64,000 nucleotides of DNA from Fulvia fulva (lineage: Eukaryota > Ascomycota > Dothideomycetes > Mycosphaerellales > Mycosphaerellaceae). Where the stretch lies: the NCBI RefSeq assembly GCF_020509005.1, contig NC_063022.1:3100001-3164000 (forward strand). The letters run 5' to 3'. Position numbers and translations under genes: made by a program. Shown here one piece after another: positions 1-11,715 of this stretch (positions within the stretch are counted from its first letter, which is position 1; every line of letters begins with the position of its first letter). The notes beneath the pieces are model-generated. The model was not told the origin of the DNA and made no database searches. It saw only the letters and a program-made list of their open reading frames with translations.

Positions 1-1777
1 TGGTCATTGCAGCGCTGAGGGCTCATGTTGGACATGCAGAGCATCGGTCGGCCTTTCGTAGAGAAGTGATGCCAACGGGCATGACCCGCGGTTAGCTGCA
101 TGGCCGGGTTGGGTTGACGCTGGAGCCCTGCAGTCTGAGGCTAGATCTCTGGTGGAGGTGAGAGTTGAACATCATGGCGAGACCTTTATCCGGATCGTCT
201 TCGAGCTCACGTCTGTCGATGCTGACGATGATCTTCAATATGCTCATTAGCCTGTGTCGTAGATGTCACTGCGCGCCTGACAGCACCATTTGCCTTGACA
301 CCTCACTCGGACAGACCGGACTTGACCTGCAGAGATTTCCACGCCGAGCGCACAAGATGGCGCAAGCACTTGTCAAAGAGTCTGCCTCGTGGCTTCAAGC
401 ATGACGAAGAGAGTGAAGCGCAGACTCCCAGAGGTCCGCAGACGCGCGAAGGCGTTCTTCGACCGCGTGGGATGCACGATCTGCCGCTAACGCACGCGAC
501 TCGCACCTGCCTCCTTGTCCAGTGCCGGGTCTCTCCACGAAACGTGTTTCCGTTCGATGTTTTGATTGGTGTTTCCAACCTCACTTGCTGACCTCGTGCT
601 ATCAACGTCCCAATTCTTCGCTGGAATCCGCCTTTCCGACGACCAACGAGACACAGCGCGCAATCTCGGTCGCACGCCTCTTGATCCTTACGCCACTGTT
701 ACTTTCGAGGCCCCACTGCCATATTGATGAGGCACCTTGCGTGGCACTTGCAGACTGCTGCTGTGCCTCCGGGCGTGGAAGCCAGAGTGAGGTGTTGGTG
801 CGAGGTCTCAGCTCACCAGAAACACAGCCTTTACCACACCCGACATGTGGTGCAAGGTATCAAACTCTGTGCGAGGGCTGAGGCAATAATAGAGTTGCAA
901 GGGTCGTAGCGTGGAAATATCAGACTGTCAAGTAATCACAGCGGGACGATAGCTGGATGGTCAATCACGGTCGCAACAGGAAGCTACAGAGCGACTGATC
1001 GCAACACACGGCATGCATTGGCTTGGCTGCTGTAGCTTGAGCGTACAGCCTCCAGCTTACAACTATAGACCCGAGGCTGATCGAGGCAAAGGCTTGTGCA
1101 TCGCTTGTTCCGATCTCCAGGATCATACTGAACCGCGACAGCGGAAGAAGGACGACTCATCACCGGTGGCCAGCCGAAAGTGTGCAGACATGGCACCACA
1201 ACGAGCCCCAGCTGTGACATCTCACTGGTGAACGAGACTGACATTCACGGAAAATACACAGCGGCGAAGGACGATGCAGCAACTTTCATTCGATAGCGGG
1301 CCAAATGGGCGTTCTGGGCTGACCTCACGATGCTCTCCAAAAGCAGCAGCGTAGCCGAAGGACGGCTCCAAGGCCGATGCCAAGCTTACCGCTCCACAAC
1401 CATCATGCTTGCACGTTTCCACCCCTCCGCTCTCTCATTCGCTCGTAAAGACACCTTCCTCTTCAACACTACTGCAGGTCAAAAAGCAGTGAGATGTGGT
1501 GCTAGCTTTGGCGAGGACCCTAGCTTAACATCCTGCGTTAGCACTGCGTCCAGAAGCCGCCGACGAAGGAAAAAGCTCACGCCTCACAGCACAGGTCAAG
1601 CAAGTGAATTGCCTGGGCACGGGTGAACACGCTGCTTGGCTCCGTCTTGTCGGAGTCTTGATAAAGCCACCCCTCCCTGCCAATTCCATCCAAGCTGCAC
1701 CCAAGTCTCCCGTCCTCTCTTGGCTCCAAGGTCGCAGTCTTTACCACCAAGACAGCGCTACTGCAGCTCGTATCACC
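1..1777. other. Intergenic region upstream of the phosphate transporter
   Basis: I found no reading frame here with a convincing start, composition or recognisable motif. The short open frames on both strands are fragmentary and overlap each other. The last few hundred bases are presumably the promoter and 5' leader of the transporter that starts at 1778. Confidence 0.5.
1411..1418 (+). promoter_or_regulatory. Possible PHO-type E-box upstream of the phosphate transporter
   Basis: The sequence GCACGTTT lies about 365 bp upstream of the start codon of a PHO84-like gene. CACGTT/CACGTG cores are bound by the phosphate-starvation bHLH factors Pho4 (yeast) and NUC-1 (Neurospora). A single 6-8 bp match is weak evidence; only its position before a phosphate transporter makes it worth noting. 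Confidence 0.22.
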
Positions 1778-3617
1778 ATGGCTGCACGCACAGCAGGAGG
1801 CAACTCTGCCTTCCACAACTTCCACAACGACTACGCTCACGTCGCCGACCCCAACGAGCGCCGCAGACTCGCGCTCGCTGAGATCGACAAGGCACCATTC
1901 GGTTGGTACCATGTGCGCGCCTGTGCCGTCGCTGGTATCGGTTTCTTCACGGACGCATACGACATCTTCGCTATTGGTATTGTGACGACTTGTCTGGGTA
2001 TCGTATACTGGCAGCAAGATGGCGGCAAGATTCCAGTCTCGGCGGACACCGCTATCAAGGTCGCAACATCGGGTGGTACTGTTATTGGACAGCTTGGCTT
2101 CGGTTTCCTCGCAGACGTTGTTGGTCGCAAGAGGATGTACGGTCTCGAATTGATCGTCATCATCTTCGCAACCCTCGCTCAAGCTCTTACCTCGAACTCG
2201 GCTTCGATGTCGCTTGTCGGTACCGTTATCTTCTGGCGTGTACTGATGGGCATTGGTATCGGTGGTGGTACGCTCATTTTTGTCAATCAAAATTTGTACA
2301 TGACTCGCTAACACTTTACAGACTACCCACTATCCTCCATCATTACCTCCGAGTTCGCGACCACCAAGTGGAGAGGTGCCATGATGGGCGCTGTCTTCGC
2401 CATGCAGGGTCTCGGCCAGTTCGGTGCTGGTATCGTCGCTCTCATCGCCATTGCTGGCTTCAAGGAATCTCTCCTCAGCGCCCGCAGCGCAACCAATTCG
2501 CAGGCTGCTTGCGACGGAGTCTGTCTGATCGCCGTTGACAAGATCTGGCGTATCATTATCGGAATGGGTGCTGTGCCCGGCTGCATCGCCCTCTACTTCC
2601 GTCTCACCATCCCAGAGGTAAGGCCGAATGATAGAAGATCATGCTCGAGTAAATCTAACGCATGTCAAACAGACCCCACGATACACCTTCGATGTCTCCC
2701 GTGATGTTGTCAAGGGTGGCTCCGACGTCAAGGCCTACCTCAGCGGAACCGCCGAAGGTGTTCCGGACGAGATCACTCGTGTCACCACCATGAAGGAGTC
2801 TGCTCCTCATCTCGAGGTCCCAAAGCCATCGTGGAGAGACTTCGGCAGCTACGTCGGTACTTGGAAGTACGGCAAGGTCCTCTTCGGAGCTGCTGCCTCC
2901 TGGTTCCTGCTCGACGTTGCTTTCTACGGTGTTGGTCTCAACAACTCTACCATCCTCCAGGCTATCGGCTACGGCAAGGGCACCAACGCCTACGAGTTCC
3001 TCTACAACATTGCTGTTGGTAACATCATCTTGGTTTGCGCTGGTGCCATTCCAGGTTACTGGGTGACCGTCGCACTCGTCGACACCGTCGGCCGTAAGCC
3101 AATCCAGCTTATAGGCTTCATCATCCTCACCATCCTCTTCTGCATCATGGGTTTCGCCTACCACAAGATTGGCACGAGCGGCCTCTTCGCCTGCTACGTC
3201 CTGGCCCAGTTCTTCTTCAATTTCGGCCCCAACAGCACAACCTTCATCGTGCCAGGAGAGTGCTTCCCAACTCGCTACCGCTCCACCTGCCACGGTATCT
3301 CCGCTGCATCCGGCAAGATCGGCTCCATCATCGCCCAGGCTGCCATTGCTCCTCTCCGCACCCGCGGTGCGACATCCACCAACGCTTCCCCATGGCTCAA
3401 CCACGTTCTCGAGATCTTTGCGCTCTTCATGTTGTTGGGCTGCTTCACCACCCTCCTAATTCCAGAGACAAAGCGCAAGACTCTTGAACAGCTCGCTGGC
3501 GAGGTTCCAGGCACACCAGAGTACGACCCCGTTCTTGCTGGCGACCGGGCCTCTCGCGCGCCATCGGACCCATCCAGTGAACATATCCCGGCTGAGAAGG
3601 GCGACCACAATGTATAA
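1778..3617 (+). CDS. PHO84-like H+/phosphate symporter (MFS)
   Basis: Plasma-membrane inorganic phosphate transporter of the PHS family, expected to import Pi with protons. The model has three exons (1778-2267, 2322-2617, 2673-3617) joined over 54- and 55-nt introns and gives 576 residues, normal for the family. The first transmembrane region holds TDAYDIF (about residues 58-64). The motif GGDYPLSS spans intron 1, and the codon of its Asp (residue 164) is split by that intron; this Asp belongs to the phosphate/proton site in PHO84. A second half with TVGRKP and PGECFPTRYRST follows, then a hydrophilic C-terminal tail. ATG 1778 is in CACCATGG context and is preferred over earlier in-frame codons. 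The family assignment is secure; high versus low affinity cannot be told from sequence. Confidence 0.93.
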
Positions 3618-4220
3618 GCAGGACGTTGTGTGTTATGTTTTGTTGTACTTTATCATTGGAGCGGCTTATCACTAGGATGAAAGCATACTATACATATGAC
3701 GAGCACGAGCATTGATGATGATATAGAGATATACCCATGTATAGATCAATGAGAACTCTCGTTGACCTCCACTTCATTACTCCGTCCATTTTCACTGCTG
3801 GTCTCGAGGAGATGAACATCACTTGTCATTGCATGTGATCATTACTGTGCCATACAAGTGGCAGGGATCTCCGCGAAGCATTGGCACTTTCCATCAAGGT
3901 GACGATGTGAATGTGGAGATGCGGGACAGCTCCATCTGAGCTCTTGATCTCGACCATTGACCTTGTGACATCTTGATGAACGATGACATTCCCGCAAGAG
4001 ACTGGCCGTGAAGACTACAGCATAGTCAACGTCACGAAACGCTAGGCGGCAATGCAGCCGTGACTGATCTCGCCTTCCCCTACCCAACGACTGCCTCCCA
4101 GAAACACATCAGTCCAATCGATCAATCGATCAATCGACCTCCACCCTGGCTATCCTCCACTCTCCTCGTCTGGCTTTTTCATCGAGACACCTCTCCCGCC
4201 CCTTCACCACAACCTCCAAA
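3618..4220. other. Intergenic region
   Basis: This holds the 3' flank of the phosphate transporter and the promoter and leader of the methyltransferase. A direct run of ATCGATCA-type repeats occurs near 4117-4135. No gene is evident. Confidence 0.5.
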
Positions 4221-4895
4221 ATGGCCTGGCGCTCCTCCGGCTCCACCAACACCTCCCTCATCGACAACCTCTTCGCCAACGGCCTCATAACCAGCGAGCG
4301 CGTCGCGACCGCCATGAAATCCGTCGACCGCGCCCACTACGCTCCTGCCGCCCCATATCAAGACTCACCCCAAACCATCGGCCACCGCGCCACCATCAGC
4401 GCTCCACACATGCACGCCAATGCTGCTGAGTCGTTGCTGCCTTACCTGCAACCGGGTGCGAAAGTCCTCGATGTAGGAAGTGGAAGCGGATACCTCACGC
4501 ACGTCCTCGCCGAGCTCGTCAAACCCGGCGGTGTTGTGGTGGGGATCGAACATATTCAGCCTTTAGTCGACATGGCGATCTCGAACACGAGCAAGAGCCA
4601 AGAAGGTCGCGACCTCCTCCAAAGTGGTGCGATCAAGTATGTGAAAGGGGATGGACGGCTAGGGTGGGAGCAGGAGGCGCCGTATGATGCGATCCATGTG
4701 GGAGCTGCGGCGGCGGGACATCAGGAGAGGTTGATTGAGCAGTTGAAGAAGCCGGGGAGGTTGTTTATTCCGGTTGAGGATGAAAAGGGGGAGCAGAGTG
4801 TTTGGGTGGTGGAGAAGGATGAAGAGGGTAAAGTGGACATGAGGAAGGAGTATGGGGTGAGGTATGTGCCGTTGACGGATGCGCCGGAGGGTTGA
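4221..4895 (+). CDS. Protein-L-isoaspartate O-methyltransferase
   Basis: Repairs aged proteins by methylating L-isoaspartyl residues with S-adenosylmethionine; usually cytosolic. A single exon of 224 residues matches the usual PCMT length. The order of features is family-typical: an N-terminal helix with VDRAHYAP, the substrate loop TISAPHMH (about residues 58-65), SAM motif I DVGSGSG (84-90), then DAIHVGAAA and the strand pair ending in RYVPLTD. The ATG follows CAAA and begins the conserved N-terminus. No lesion was seen. It lies between the phosphate transporter and the serine dehydratase, with no functional link apparent. Confidence 0.95.
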   Translation: MAWRSSGSTNTSLIDNLFANGLITSERVATAMKSVDRAHYAPAAPYQDSPQTIGHRATISAPHMHANAAESLLPYLQPGAKVLDVGSGSGYLTHVLAELVKPGGVVVGIEHIQPLVDMAISNTSKSQEGRDLLQSGAIKYVKGDGRLGWEQEAPYDAIHVGAAAAGHQERLIEQLKKPGRLFIPVEDEKGEQSVWVVEKDEEGKVDMRKEYGVRYVPLTDAPEG

Positions 4896-6109
4896 GGCAT
4901 GAGGAGGGAAGAAGGGGTGCGCATATCCAGATAAGCTATGGGAACTTCCTGAGCGCGGCCTACACGATCCTCACGACTTTACTTGGACCATAACAACATG
5001 CTTGTTTGGCTGCAGGATCGGTATATCTCACGAGCAGCCCGCCCCACCAAGGCACTCGCATTGCATGGTACCATCGCTCTCCGTTGCTCACGAGCAGAGA
5101 CTGGATATCCCATTGAGCCATTGGAAACACCTGCGGTAACACTCGATGACCCGTACGGACCTTCTACCTCGCCGGCCTCACGATGGATGACACGAAGAAA
5201 CTCTCCACCTGCCAGGTCTGCAAATTTTGCTCGAGCAGACTCTACCTTGGAGGAAGGTTGAACTTCTGTGGATCGTACTATGGTCAGTCCGTCTGCTGTG
5301 TCGATCTATGGCTTCGTCGACGAGTACCTACACGTAGCACGCTGGTCCGCGGCGATCATAGGAGGGTCAACCAGTGGCTAAGCTGGGCTTACCTGTCCTC
5401 TTGGACCACGAAGCGGTCAAGGCCTCTGAAAGACCTGAGGCTATTATGATGAAGGGTACGACAGGCTTAAAAGATAGCCTAGTGCCGTCGTTGGTAACGA
5501 TTGAGCTGGTCGGGGCATGAGCCGCCCAGGAAGACTGTTCGTTCGACACGAAGGCAGCGTCAAGGTCTTATCCTTGAGCTCCAGGAGGTCCGCTGAGTAG
5601 GTACCAACAAAGACCCCAGCCTCACAGTGTTGGTCATGCTGGAGACGAAGTCCGCCGGCTGGGCGTGGACCTCTCGAGCCGACGGCCTTCTTCTGCCATA
5701 TGCCTACCATTGAGTTTGCCCCAGTACCCACAGCACGGCTTCATTATGTAAGCAGATCTGCACCTTCTTGGAAGGTCTCGGACAAAGATTTCCAATGCCA
5801 TCTACCATTTTTATTAAATGCGTTCATTGAGCAAGGCGCTTTCACTCCGAGCTTTCACCGATAACTCATACAGATGGTAGTCATGAGAGACTAATGCATA
5901 TCGAAGGGCGCAACGAATACAACTTCCGAAAGGTGTCATCAAGAACCAATTCGAAGGTTATCGTAGTTTGGTGTTCGGGGCGTTGTCGGACTATATGAAA
6001 TCGATCTGCTGGTCACACTTTCTCGACAACTGTTTGACCTCGTAGCCGTGGGCATTATCACTGATCTTTGCACTTTGCAATTTCGGCAGTCAACGACAAG
6101 CAAGACATC
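4896..6109. other. 1.2-kb intergenic region
   Basis: No gene is recognised. A frame at 5183-5449 begins with a Cys-rich stretch (CQVCKFCSS, then FCG) but continues into low-information sequence, so I did not call it. The right end is presumably the promoter of the serine dehydratase. Confidence 0.45.
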
Positions 6110-7171
6110 ATGGCAGAAAACAAGCTTCCCTGGATTGAAACACCTCTGGTCTGGTCACGATCAATATCGAAAGCAGCAGGATGCAATGTATACCTCAAAC
6201 TGGAGAACACACAACCCTCTGGATCCTTCAAGAGTCGAGGCATTGGTAACTTCCTCAAAGCACGACTCGCAGAGAGCGCAGCGCAAGGCCACGGAAAGCC
6301 GACTCACTTCTTTTGCTCCAGTGGTGGCAACGCTGGCCTAGCCTGCGTACATGCAGCCGTTACACTGAGTTGCCCAGCGACGATTGTCGTGCCGCTCTCG
6401 ACATCAGACTACATGATCCAGAAGCTCCGCGACGCTGGTGCGAAAGATGTCATCCAGATCGGCAAGTCATGGTTTGAAGCAGATCAGTACTTGAAAGAGA
6501 CTCTTCTACCTAAGGCAAGCGAGTCCGGCGAGAATGCAGTCTACACTCCTCCGTTCGATCATCCGGATATCTGGGCGGGGAATGCGACTGTGATCGATGA
6601 GATTGCGAAACAATTGCCCGAAGTTGACCGCCATTATCCTGTTGTTGCAAAGGAACCTAACAGCATCTCTTCTGCCGCGCCTGATGCCATCGTCTGCTCC
6701 GTTGGCGGCGGAGGTCTCTTCAACGGCATTATGCAAGGTGTTGCGAAGAACTTCAGCTCCTCACCACCTCACATTATCGCCACTGAGACCTTCGGCGCCG
6801 ACTCCCTCGCCCAATCCTTCCAAGCAGGCGAACTCATCACTCTTCCCGCCATTACTTCCATCGCCACTACCCTGGGCGCAAGAACAGTCTCGCGGCAAGC
6901 TTTCGAGTATGCCATGGATAAGAAAGCCGTGACGTGTGCCGTGTTCGAAGACAAGGATGCAGTCGATGCATGCAGACGCTTCGCGGATGATGAGAGAATT
7001 TTGGTGGAGCCTAGTTGTGGGGTCGCTTTGGCGGTGTGTTATATGGGACGGTTGAAGCAATTGATGCCGCGGTTGACGGAGGACAGTAAGGTGGTTGTGG
7101 TGGTTTGTGGAGGGAGTGGGATGAGTACGGAGATTCTGAGGGGGTATGTTGAGAAGTTCTTTCCACCCTAG
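6110..7171 (+). CDS. L-serine/L-threonine dehydratase (PLP-dependent, fold type II)
   Basis: Deaminates L-serine (and L-threonine) to the 2-oxo acid plus ammonia. ATG 6110 starts a 353-residue protein; the frame extends 14 codons upstream only to a TTG. The PLP lysine is in SGSFKSRG (Lys41). The asparagine-containing loop SSGGNAG follows at about residues 78-84, and the glycine-rich phosphate loop SVGGGGLFNG is in the middle. The C-terminal part carries VEPSCGVALA and ends with VVCGGSG, as in the CHA1/serine dehydratase group. It is a single exon with no lesions. Serine versus threonine preference is not predictable here. Confidence 0.93.
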   Translation: MAENKLPWIETPLVWSRSISKAAGCNVYLKLENTQPSGSFKSRGIGNFLKARLAESAAQGHGKPTHFFCSSGGNAGLACVHAAVTLSCPATIVVPLSTSDYMIQKLRDAGAKDVIQIGKSWFEADQYLKETLLPKASESGENAVYTPPFDHPDIWAGNATVIDEIAKQLPEVDRHYPVVAKEPNSISSAAPDAIVCSVGGGGLFNGIMQGVAKNFSSSPPHIIATETFGADSLAQSFQAGELITLPAITSIATTLGARTVSRQAFEYAMDKKAVTCAVFEDKDAVDACRRFADDERILVEPSCGVALAVCYMGRLKQLMPRLTEDSKVVVVVCGGSGMSTEILRGYVEKFFPP

Positions 7172-7289
7172 ATGTTGGTATTGAAGAAGCCTGTCGCATA
7201 TATTCTCGTCTTGCCGTCTCGTATGTATCTTGTGTCAACCCTACCCTTCTTTCGGTCTAGCTGACCGCAGCTGGCATGGTCGATCCAGC

Positions 7290-9439
7290 CTATGGCTGCT
7301 TCGTGAACATAACACCACTCTTGCGCCCATGCGATGGCCCCGCCGACGCAGCATCATCCACACTGTACCTCTCCTCGGGCTCAAAGGCCGCGGCAGGCGC
7401 CTCGTCACGGTCGAGTGCAGTGAAGCGGGTACCACGGACCTTTGCCATGGCCCACTCGAACCCCAGCCTGCTAGCACAGCCTGCAATAGCAAAGAGCAGA
7501 CCACCGACGGGAGCAGCCACGAAAGCTCCAAACACCGACCAGTCGCTGGCGTACAGACCCTCAGTCAAGATCAGGAGATTACCAGCTCTCGAAGCATTGC
7601 CGTCGTAGTACACCAGTCCGAAGAAGAACACGGAAAGAATACCGCCGAGTCCTCCAACAACTACCTCGAAGCCGCGCCAGAAGTATGCCTTGGAGCTCAG
7701 ACCGATGACGAGGCATGGAATGATAGAGGCGCTGATAATGTCGGAAATGAGGTAGATCTGAAGGACGCTGGGACTTTTCAATGCAACGACGACGGTCGGG
7801 ACGATCAGGATCACGACGATGAGTCGAACGATCCAGATGTTGAGCTTGTTTCGGAAGAAGTCGTTCGAGCCGGTGGAGATGAGGGCTGACTGCAGTGAGT
7901 CGAAAGCGGCTGTGCTAAGAGTCACAACCATGACAAGAATGCTGCGCGAACGTCAGTACTAGTGGTATCGGCATGCGGGCAGGATGATGCTTACATGCCC
8001 ACGACCCAGGCCGGGAGTGTACCGAGCAGTGTGAACAGCTCCATTCCAGAAGCAACAGGAGGAACACCAAGTACTCCAGACCATCCAGCGATAAGACCAG
8101 ATACACCGACAAGTGTCGCGACGATCGTCACGACTACGGCCGAGATGCATACTCCAATCCACAAGTCCTTGTCAGTCTTCGAAGCGAAAGCTCGCATCCA
8201 GAAACCAGACAGGAAGAAGTCATTCGTCAAGATGGCGACTGGGAGTACGTAGATAAGTTGCCACCCGAGCAGACTTGGCTCCAAGTAGTTTGACACTGGA
8301 ATGAGCGAGGTGTCGATGTTGACGGTCACTGCGATCGTGACGGTGCCGATGATCAGGAAGAGTAGGACCATCGCTCCCTGGACGTTGTCCGTGACAAATG
8401 ATACTCGGAAGCCTCCTGCAGCGGTATAAATCGTGGTGATGAAGCATTGAACGATGACTGCCGGCAAGCCATTGAGACCCGTGAGGAGGTTGACGACCTG
8501 CTGTAGCGCGGATAGCTCAGCGACCATATAGAGCCAGATCGTTGCGCAACTGTACTACGTCAATATCGTTCCGACAACGTCGATCGCTTGACCATACCTG
8601 AAGAAGCTCAAATACAACGCCGTAACAGCGCCATATCGCTGCCTCGTCCACTCAGTCAACACAAACCCATCCGGGCACTTTCTTCGCAAGATCGGACCAA
8701 GAGCGGCAAAGATAAGCAGTGGCAATCCAGAAGCCAGCGCATAGACTAGTAGCCCTTGCACACCTGCAATGGCGGCGATGTTCGGATATGTGAACAGTAT
8801 CCCAGATCCCAGAGCTTGGTGGAACGTCAGTATTGACAAATCATGGTTAGGAGGGGGAGGAGAAGCGGCAGCACATTTCCCACGCAAGCATTATCTTGAT
8901 CGAGTCATAGCGGTTCATCTCAGCGTCAGGCGAAGGTGTCATGCAGTGCAAGAACACCTCCGCCATCAGCGCCCGCAGTGCTGCACATCGCGCTATCGAC
9001 AGGTGTCGAAAGCGCGATGCCACGAAATGCCAGCGTACGAACCTCATGTTGCCTCGTCGGCGAAATAGTCGAAGACGATCGAATCGCGAACGATTTGCTC
9101 TGCCGCTTCAGATCGGCTTGGGAGCCTTGATGCGACACTCACCAGACGCGATGAAGTTCAAGGCAAGCGGGATTGCTGAAAGTGGTCAGTACTGATGTTT
9201 CAGCTCGTGCCGGGGCGATGAGACTCGATCGGTCTTGTTGCTTTACCCTTCTGAGTCCTGTTTGCAGACAACCATTCTGTCTTGGACTGCCCGCGCAGTC
9301 TGTACGCAATCGCTAGGCCGAAGACGCTGTTGCTGTGTTAGCAGGTGGCGAACGACACCAATCTCGTGGCTTCTAACAGGAACGCAGCATAAGTGCAGTA
9401 CAGCAACGCATTCGATGCCGGCTGAGAGGGTTGGCCCAT
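7290..9439 (-). CDS. Sodium:solute symporter (SSS) family transporter
   Basis: Multi-pass plasma-membrane symporter of the SSS superfamily, related to urea/proline-type carriers; substrate unknown. I rebuilt six exons on the minus strand: 9402-9439, 9247-9332, 9143-9175, 8598-8814, 7995-8549 and 7290-7941. All junctions are GT..AG and keep one frame of 526 residues. Introns are 69, 71, 328, 48 and 53 nt. Family cues are TEWLSANRTQ near the N-terminus, NFIASALGSGILF across the 328-nt intron, GPILRRKCPDGFVLTEW, TAAGGFRVSFVTD and STAAFDSLQSAL. The N-terminus was placed from ATGGGCCAACC at 9439. It lies 3' to 3' with the serine dehydratase and 192 bp from the end of the molybdoenzyme gene. DUR3-like urea transport is one possibility. 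Confidence 0.85.
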
Positions 9440-9631
9440 GGTCGCGGCGATATGTGTAAAGTGAAGTTGAAGTTTAGAGTTGATGCAAGGATGTTCGAGA
9501 AGAACGGCGTCACGCGGCGGGATCATGTCGTGTGAGAAGATTTCCACGCTAACTTCACCTGCTTCGGGTAAGGTGGATCTAGACCGGCTTGAGCGGCTAA
9601 TGGTTCTTGGATGCTTGGCCGTGGTTTGGTG

Positions 9632-10672
9632 TCATGTTACGGTGAAGTGCACCGAATGCACGTGGTTTCGACGACCAGATAGAGGTTGTTGGATGTCGTT
9701 GGTGGAGGTCGCGCGGATTGTTACGGTGCAGTTGCCAGCTTCGAGGTCCAGCTCGCGGTTGAAGGCCTGCCACTCGAAGCCCTCTCTGGCAGCGACATTG
9801 GCTAGCGTCCAGTCCCGTCCGTCGTCAACGCTGATCTCTACAGTTCGTATGCCGTCGTCGCTCCAGGCCCAGCCAGAGATGTCGACTGAATGTCCGGTGA
9901 CTTGCTCCTCTGGGGCAGGATGCACGATGATAGAGTTTGGTTCAACTTCCCAGACCGGCCTCATGATGCCTTCCGCTTCTCGACCAGGCACAAGCTCATT
10001 GTAGAATGTCATCGTGAACGGACTAGGACTTCTTCCCTTCTCCAGCTTCAACGAGCAAAGCCACTTTGTGCTGTTTGTCCCGAACCATCCTGGGACTATA
10101 AGCCGCACAGGTCCACCTCGGTGCACATCAAGTGGCTTGCCATTGATCTCATAAGCGACCAGCACTTCCTCGCTCATAGCTTTAGCAAGCGGCAAATCCT
10201 TTTGATACCGATCTGCCTTCACATCTGCGAAAGAGCCACAGTCCAAGCCATCGGACCAAAGGAAGTGTGCTGATGGAAGCGGCGCTGCTTTGGCCAGTAA
10301 GTCTCGAAGTCTCGCGCCGGTCCAGGTGACGTTCCCAATCCTGCGACACGCTTCAGTCGGCGGCTTGATGGGGCTGCCATAGCATTCGTGGAAGGATGTC
10401 TGTCTGCTGGAGGGCATTGCTCGAAGCTGCGCCAGTGTGAGAGAGTATGGACGTTCAACCAGACCATGAATATCTAGACGCCACAGGTTGTTGTCGATGA
10501 CTGCAGCACCCATGTGTATAGTCTGGAATAGTTCATGGTCTGGTGTGATGTATGATGATAGTTTGTGAGGGTCTGGTGGTGCTCGAAAGTAGAAGCCATT
10601 GATCAGCTCGACCCGCGCTCGCTCAAGCTGAGCTCGATCGCCAACTCTGCCGTCAATGCTCGTAGTGTCCAT
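9632..10672 (-). CDS. Sulfite-oxidase-family molybdopterin oxidoreductase
   Basis: Predicted molybdenum-cofactor enzyme of the sulfite oxidase fold. FHECYGSP holds the expected Mo-coordinating cysteine (Cys97 from ATG 10672), followed by VTWTGARLRDLL, RGGPVRLIVPGWFG and STKWL, all typical of the Mo-co domain. The C-terminal part (WSDDGIRTVEISVDDG) is the Ig-like dimerisation domain. There is no cytochrome b5 or FAD domain, so it resembles the stand-alone plant/bacterial type rather than nitrate reductase. The frame is open six codons further up to a TTG; a short upstream exon cannot be excluded. Sulfite is the likeliest substrate but is not proven. Length is 346 residues. Confidence 0.88.
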   Translation of the reverse strand: MDTTSIDGRVGDRAQLERARVELINGFYFRAPPDPHKLSSYITPDHELFQTIHMGAAVIDNNLWRLDIHGLVERPYSLTLAQLRAMPSSRQTSFHECYGSPIKPPTEACRRIGNVTWTGARLRDLLAKAAPLPSAHFLWSDGLDCGSFADVKADRYQKDLPLAKAMSEEVLVAYEINGKPLDVHRGGPVRLIVPGWFGTNSTKWLCSLKLEKGRSPSPFTMTFYNELVPGREAEGIMRPVWEVEPNSIIVHPAPEEQVTGHSVDISGWAWSDDGIRTVEISVDDGRDWTLANVAAREGFEWQAFNRELDLEAGNCTVTIRATSTNDIQQPLSGRRNHVHSVHFTVT

Positions 10673-10956
10673 GACTGCGTCAAGTAGCAATGTTGTATTG
10701 GCGTGGGCTGAAGAGACTGCGACTGTGTCAGCAGTGGTGTCCCAGTCGTGCTACCCCACCATATCCATCACAACTGCCTGATGCGGAGCTCCGCCAAGCG
10801 CTTGCCGGGTTGGGAGTTTGTCAGTTGTCTTTCTTGCTGTCATCAACTCGAGAGGTTGAGACGAACTGTGAACATGGCGTGTATCTGATCTCAGCGCCTT
10901 CCGCAGTGCTTCGCCTTCGTTAGGCTATCTATATCTATTCATCCGTCAACCATTCT

Positions 10957-11715
10957 TCACAATCTTTGCTCCTGACCGGCCTGGATGATATCGGCCTCTG
11001 TCGAACTTGGTGCATATCCACCAGCGGCGGCGATATTCTCCTCCTGGTGAAGGTATGCTTCGTCCTTCTCAACGGTGTCAGGACGGAATGGGAACTCTCT
11101 GACTTCGGCGTTCTTCCACATGTAAGTGCTTGGTCCACTCTCGTTGCCGGTGATCCTTCTCAAGATGTCGCCGTGAGCGACAAGAACGATGTTGGCTTCT
11201 GGGCGCTCTCTGAGCCACTGGCGGACCCACTGGGCACGCTTTCGCACCGTCCCAGCATCGTCGGCCCAGAAGCCTCGTTTGCTGGTCCAGTCTGGGGTGA
11301 GCGAAGAGAAATCGAATTCTGCAAACTCTGGATCGGCTTCGAGGATTTCCTTGGATGATCCTGTGTCGCATGGGTAGTCGTTGACTTCCTGAGCTTGTGG
11401 AAGAGTAACGACTTTCTTGATGCCTCCCAGGCGCTCGACTGCGGGACCCCATCCTAGCTTGGTAGTCTGCAAAGTACGCTTGAGTGGTGAAGAAACGATG
11501 AGGTCGGCTTCCTGCTGTAGCTGCGGAATCTGATGTGCCAAAGATGCAGCCTGCTTCTTGCCGAGGGCAGTCAGAGGAGAGTCGGGATCTAAGTGGAGTG
11601 ATCAGATTAGAAATGTTATCGAGCTTCAATCTTGCATACTGCCCATATAATCAAGGTCGACATTGTGCTGGGCTTGGGCGTGTCTGGTAAGGAAGATTCG
11701 CGAGTTTGGTGCCAT
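10957..11715 (-). CDS. Histidine phosphatase superfamily (phosphoglycerate-mutase-like) protein
   Basis: Two exons on the minus strand (11640-11715, 10957-11588) joined over a 51-nt intron give 235 residues. The first exon encodes the catalytic signature LTRHAQAQHN (Arg11, His12), with Ala where Gly or Glu is usual. Exon 2 starts with PDSPLTALGKKQA and carries SSPLKRTLQT and the second catalytic histidine in VLVAHGDILRRI. This fits the fungal PMU1-like group of small phosphatases, whose substrates are mostly unknown; true phosphoglycerate mutase activity is unlikely. No disruption was seen. Confidence 0.88.

Noticed and set aside
1577..2314. 245-codon minus-strand frame over the phosphate transporter, and a similar one at 2655-3404
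   Set aside because: Both lie wholly opposite strongly conserved transporter exons and have no family features.
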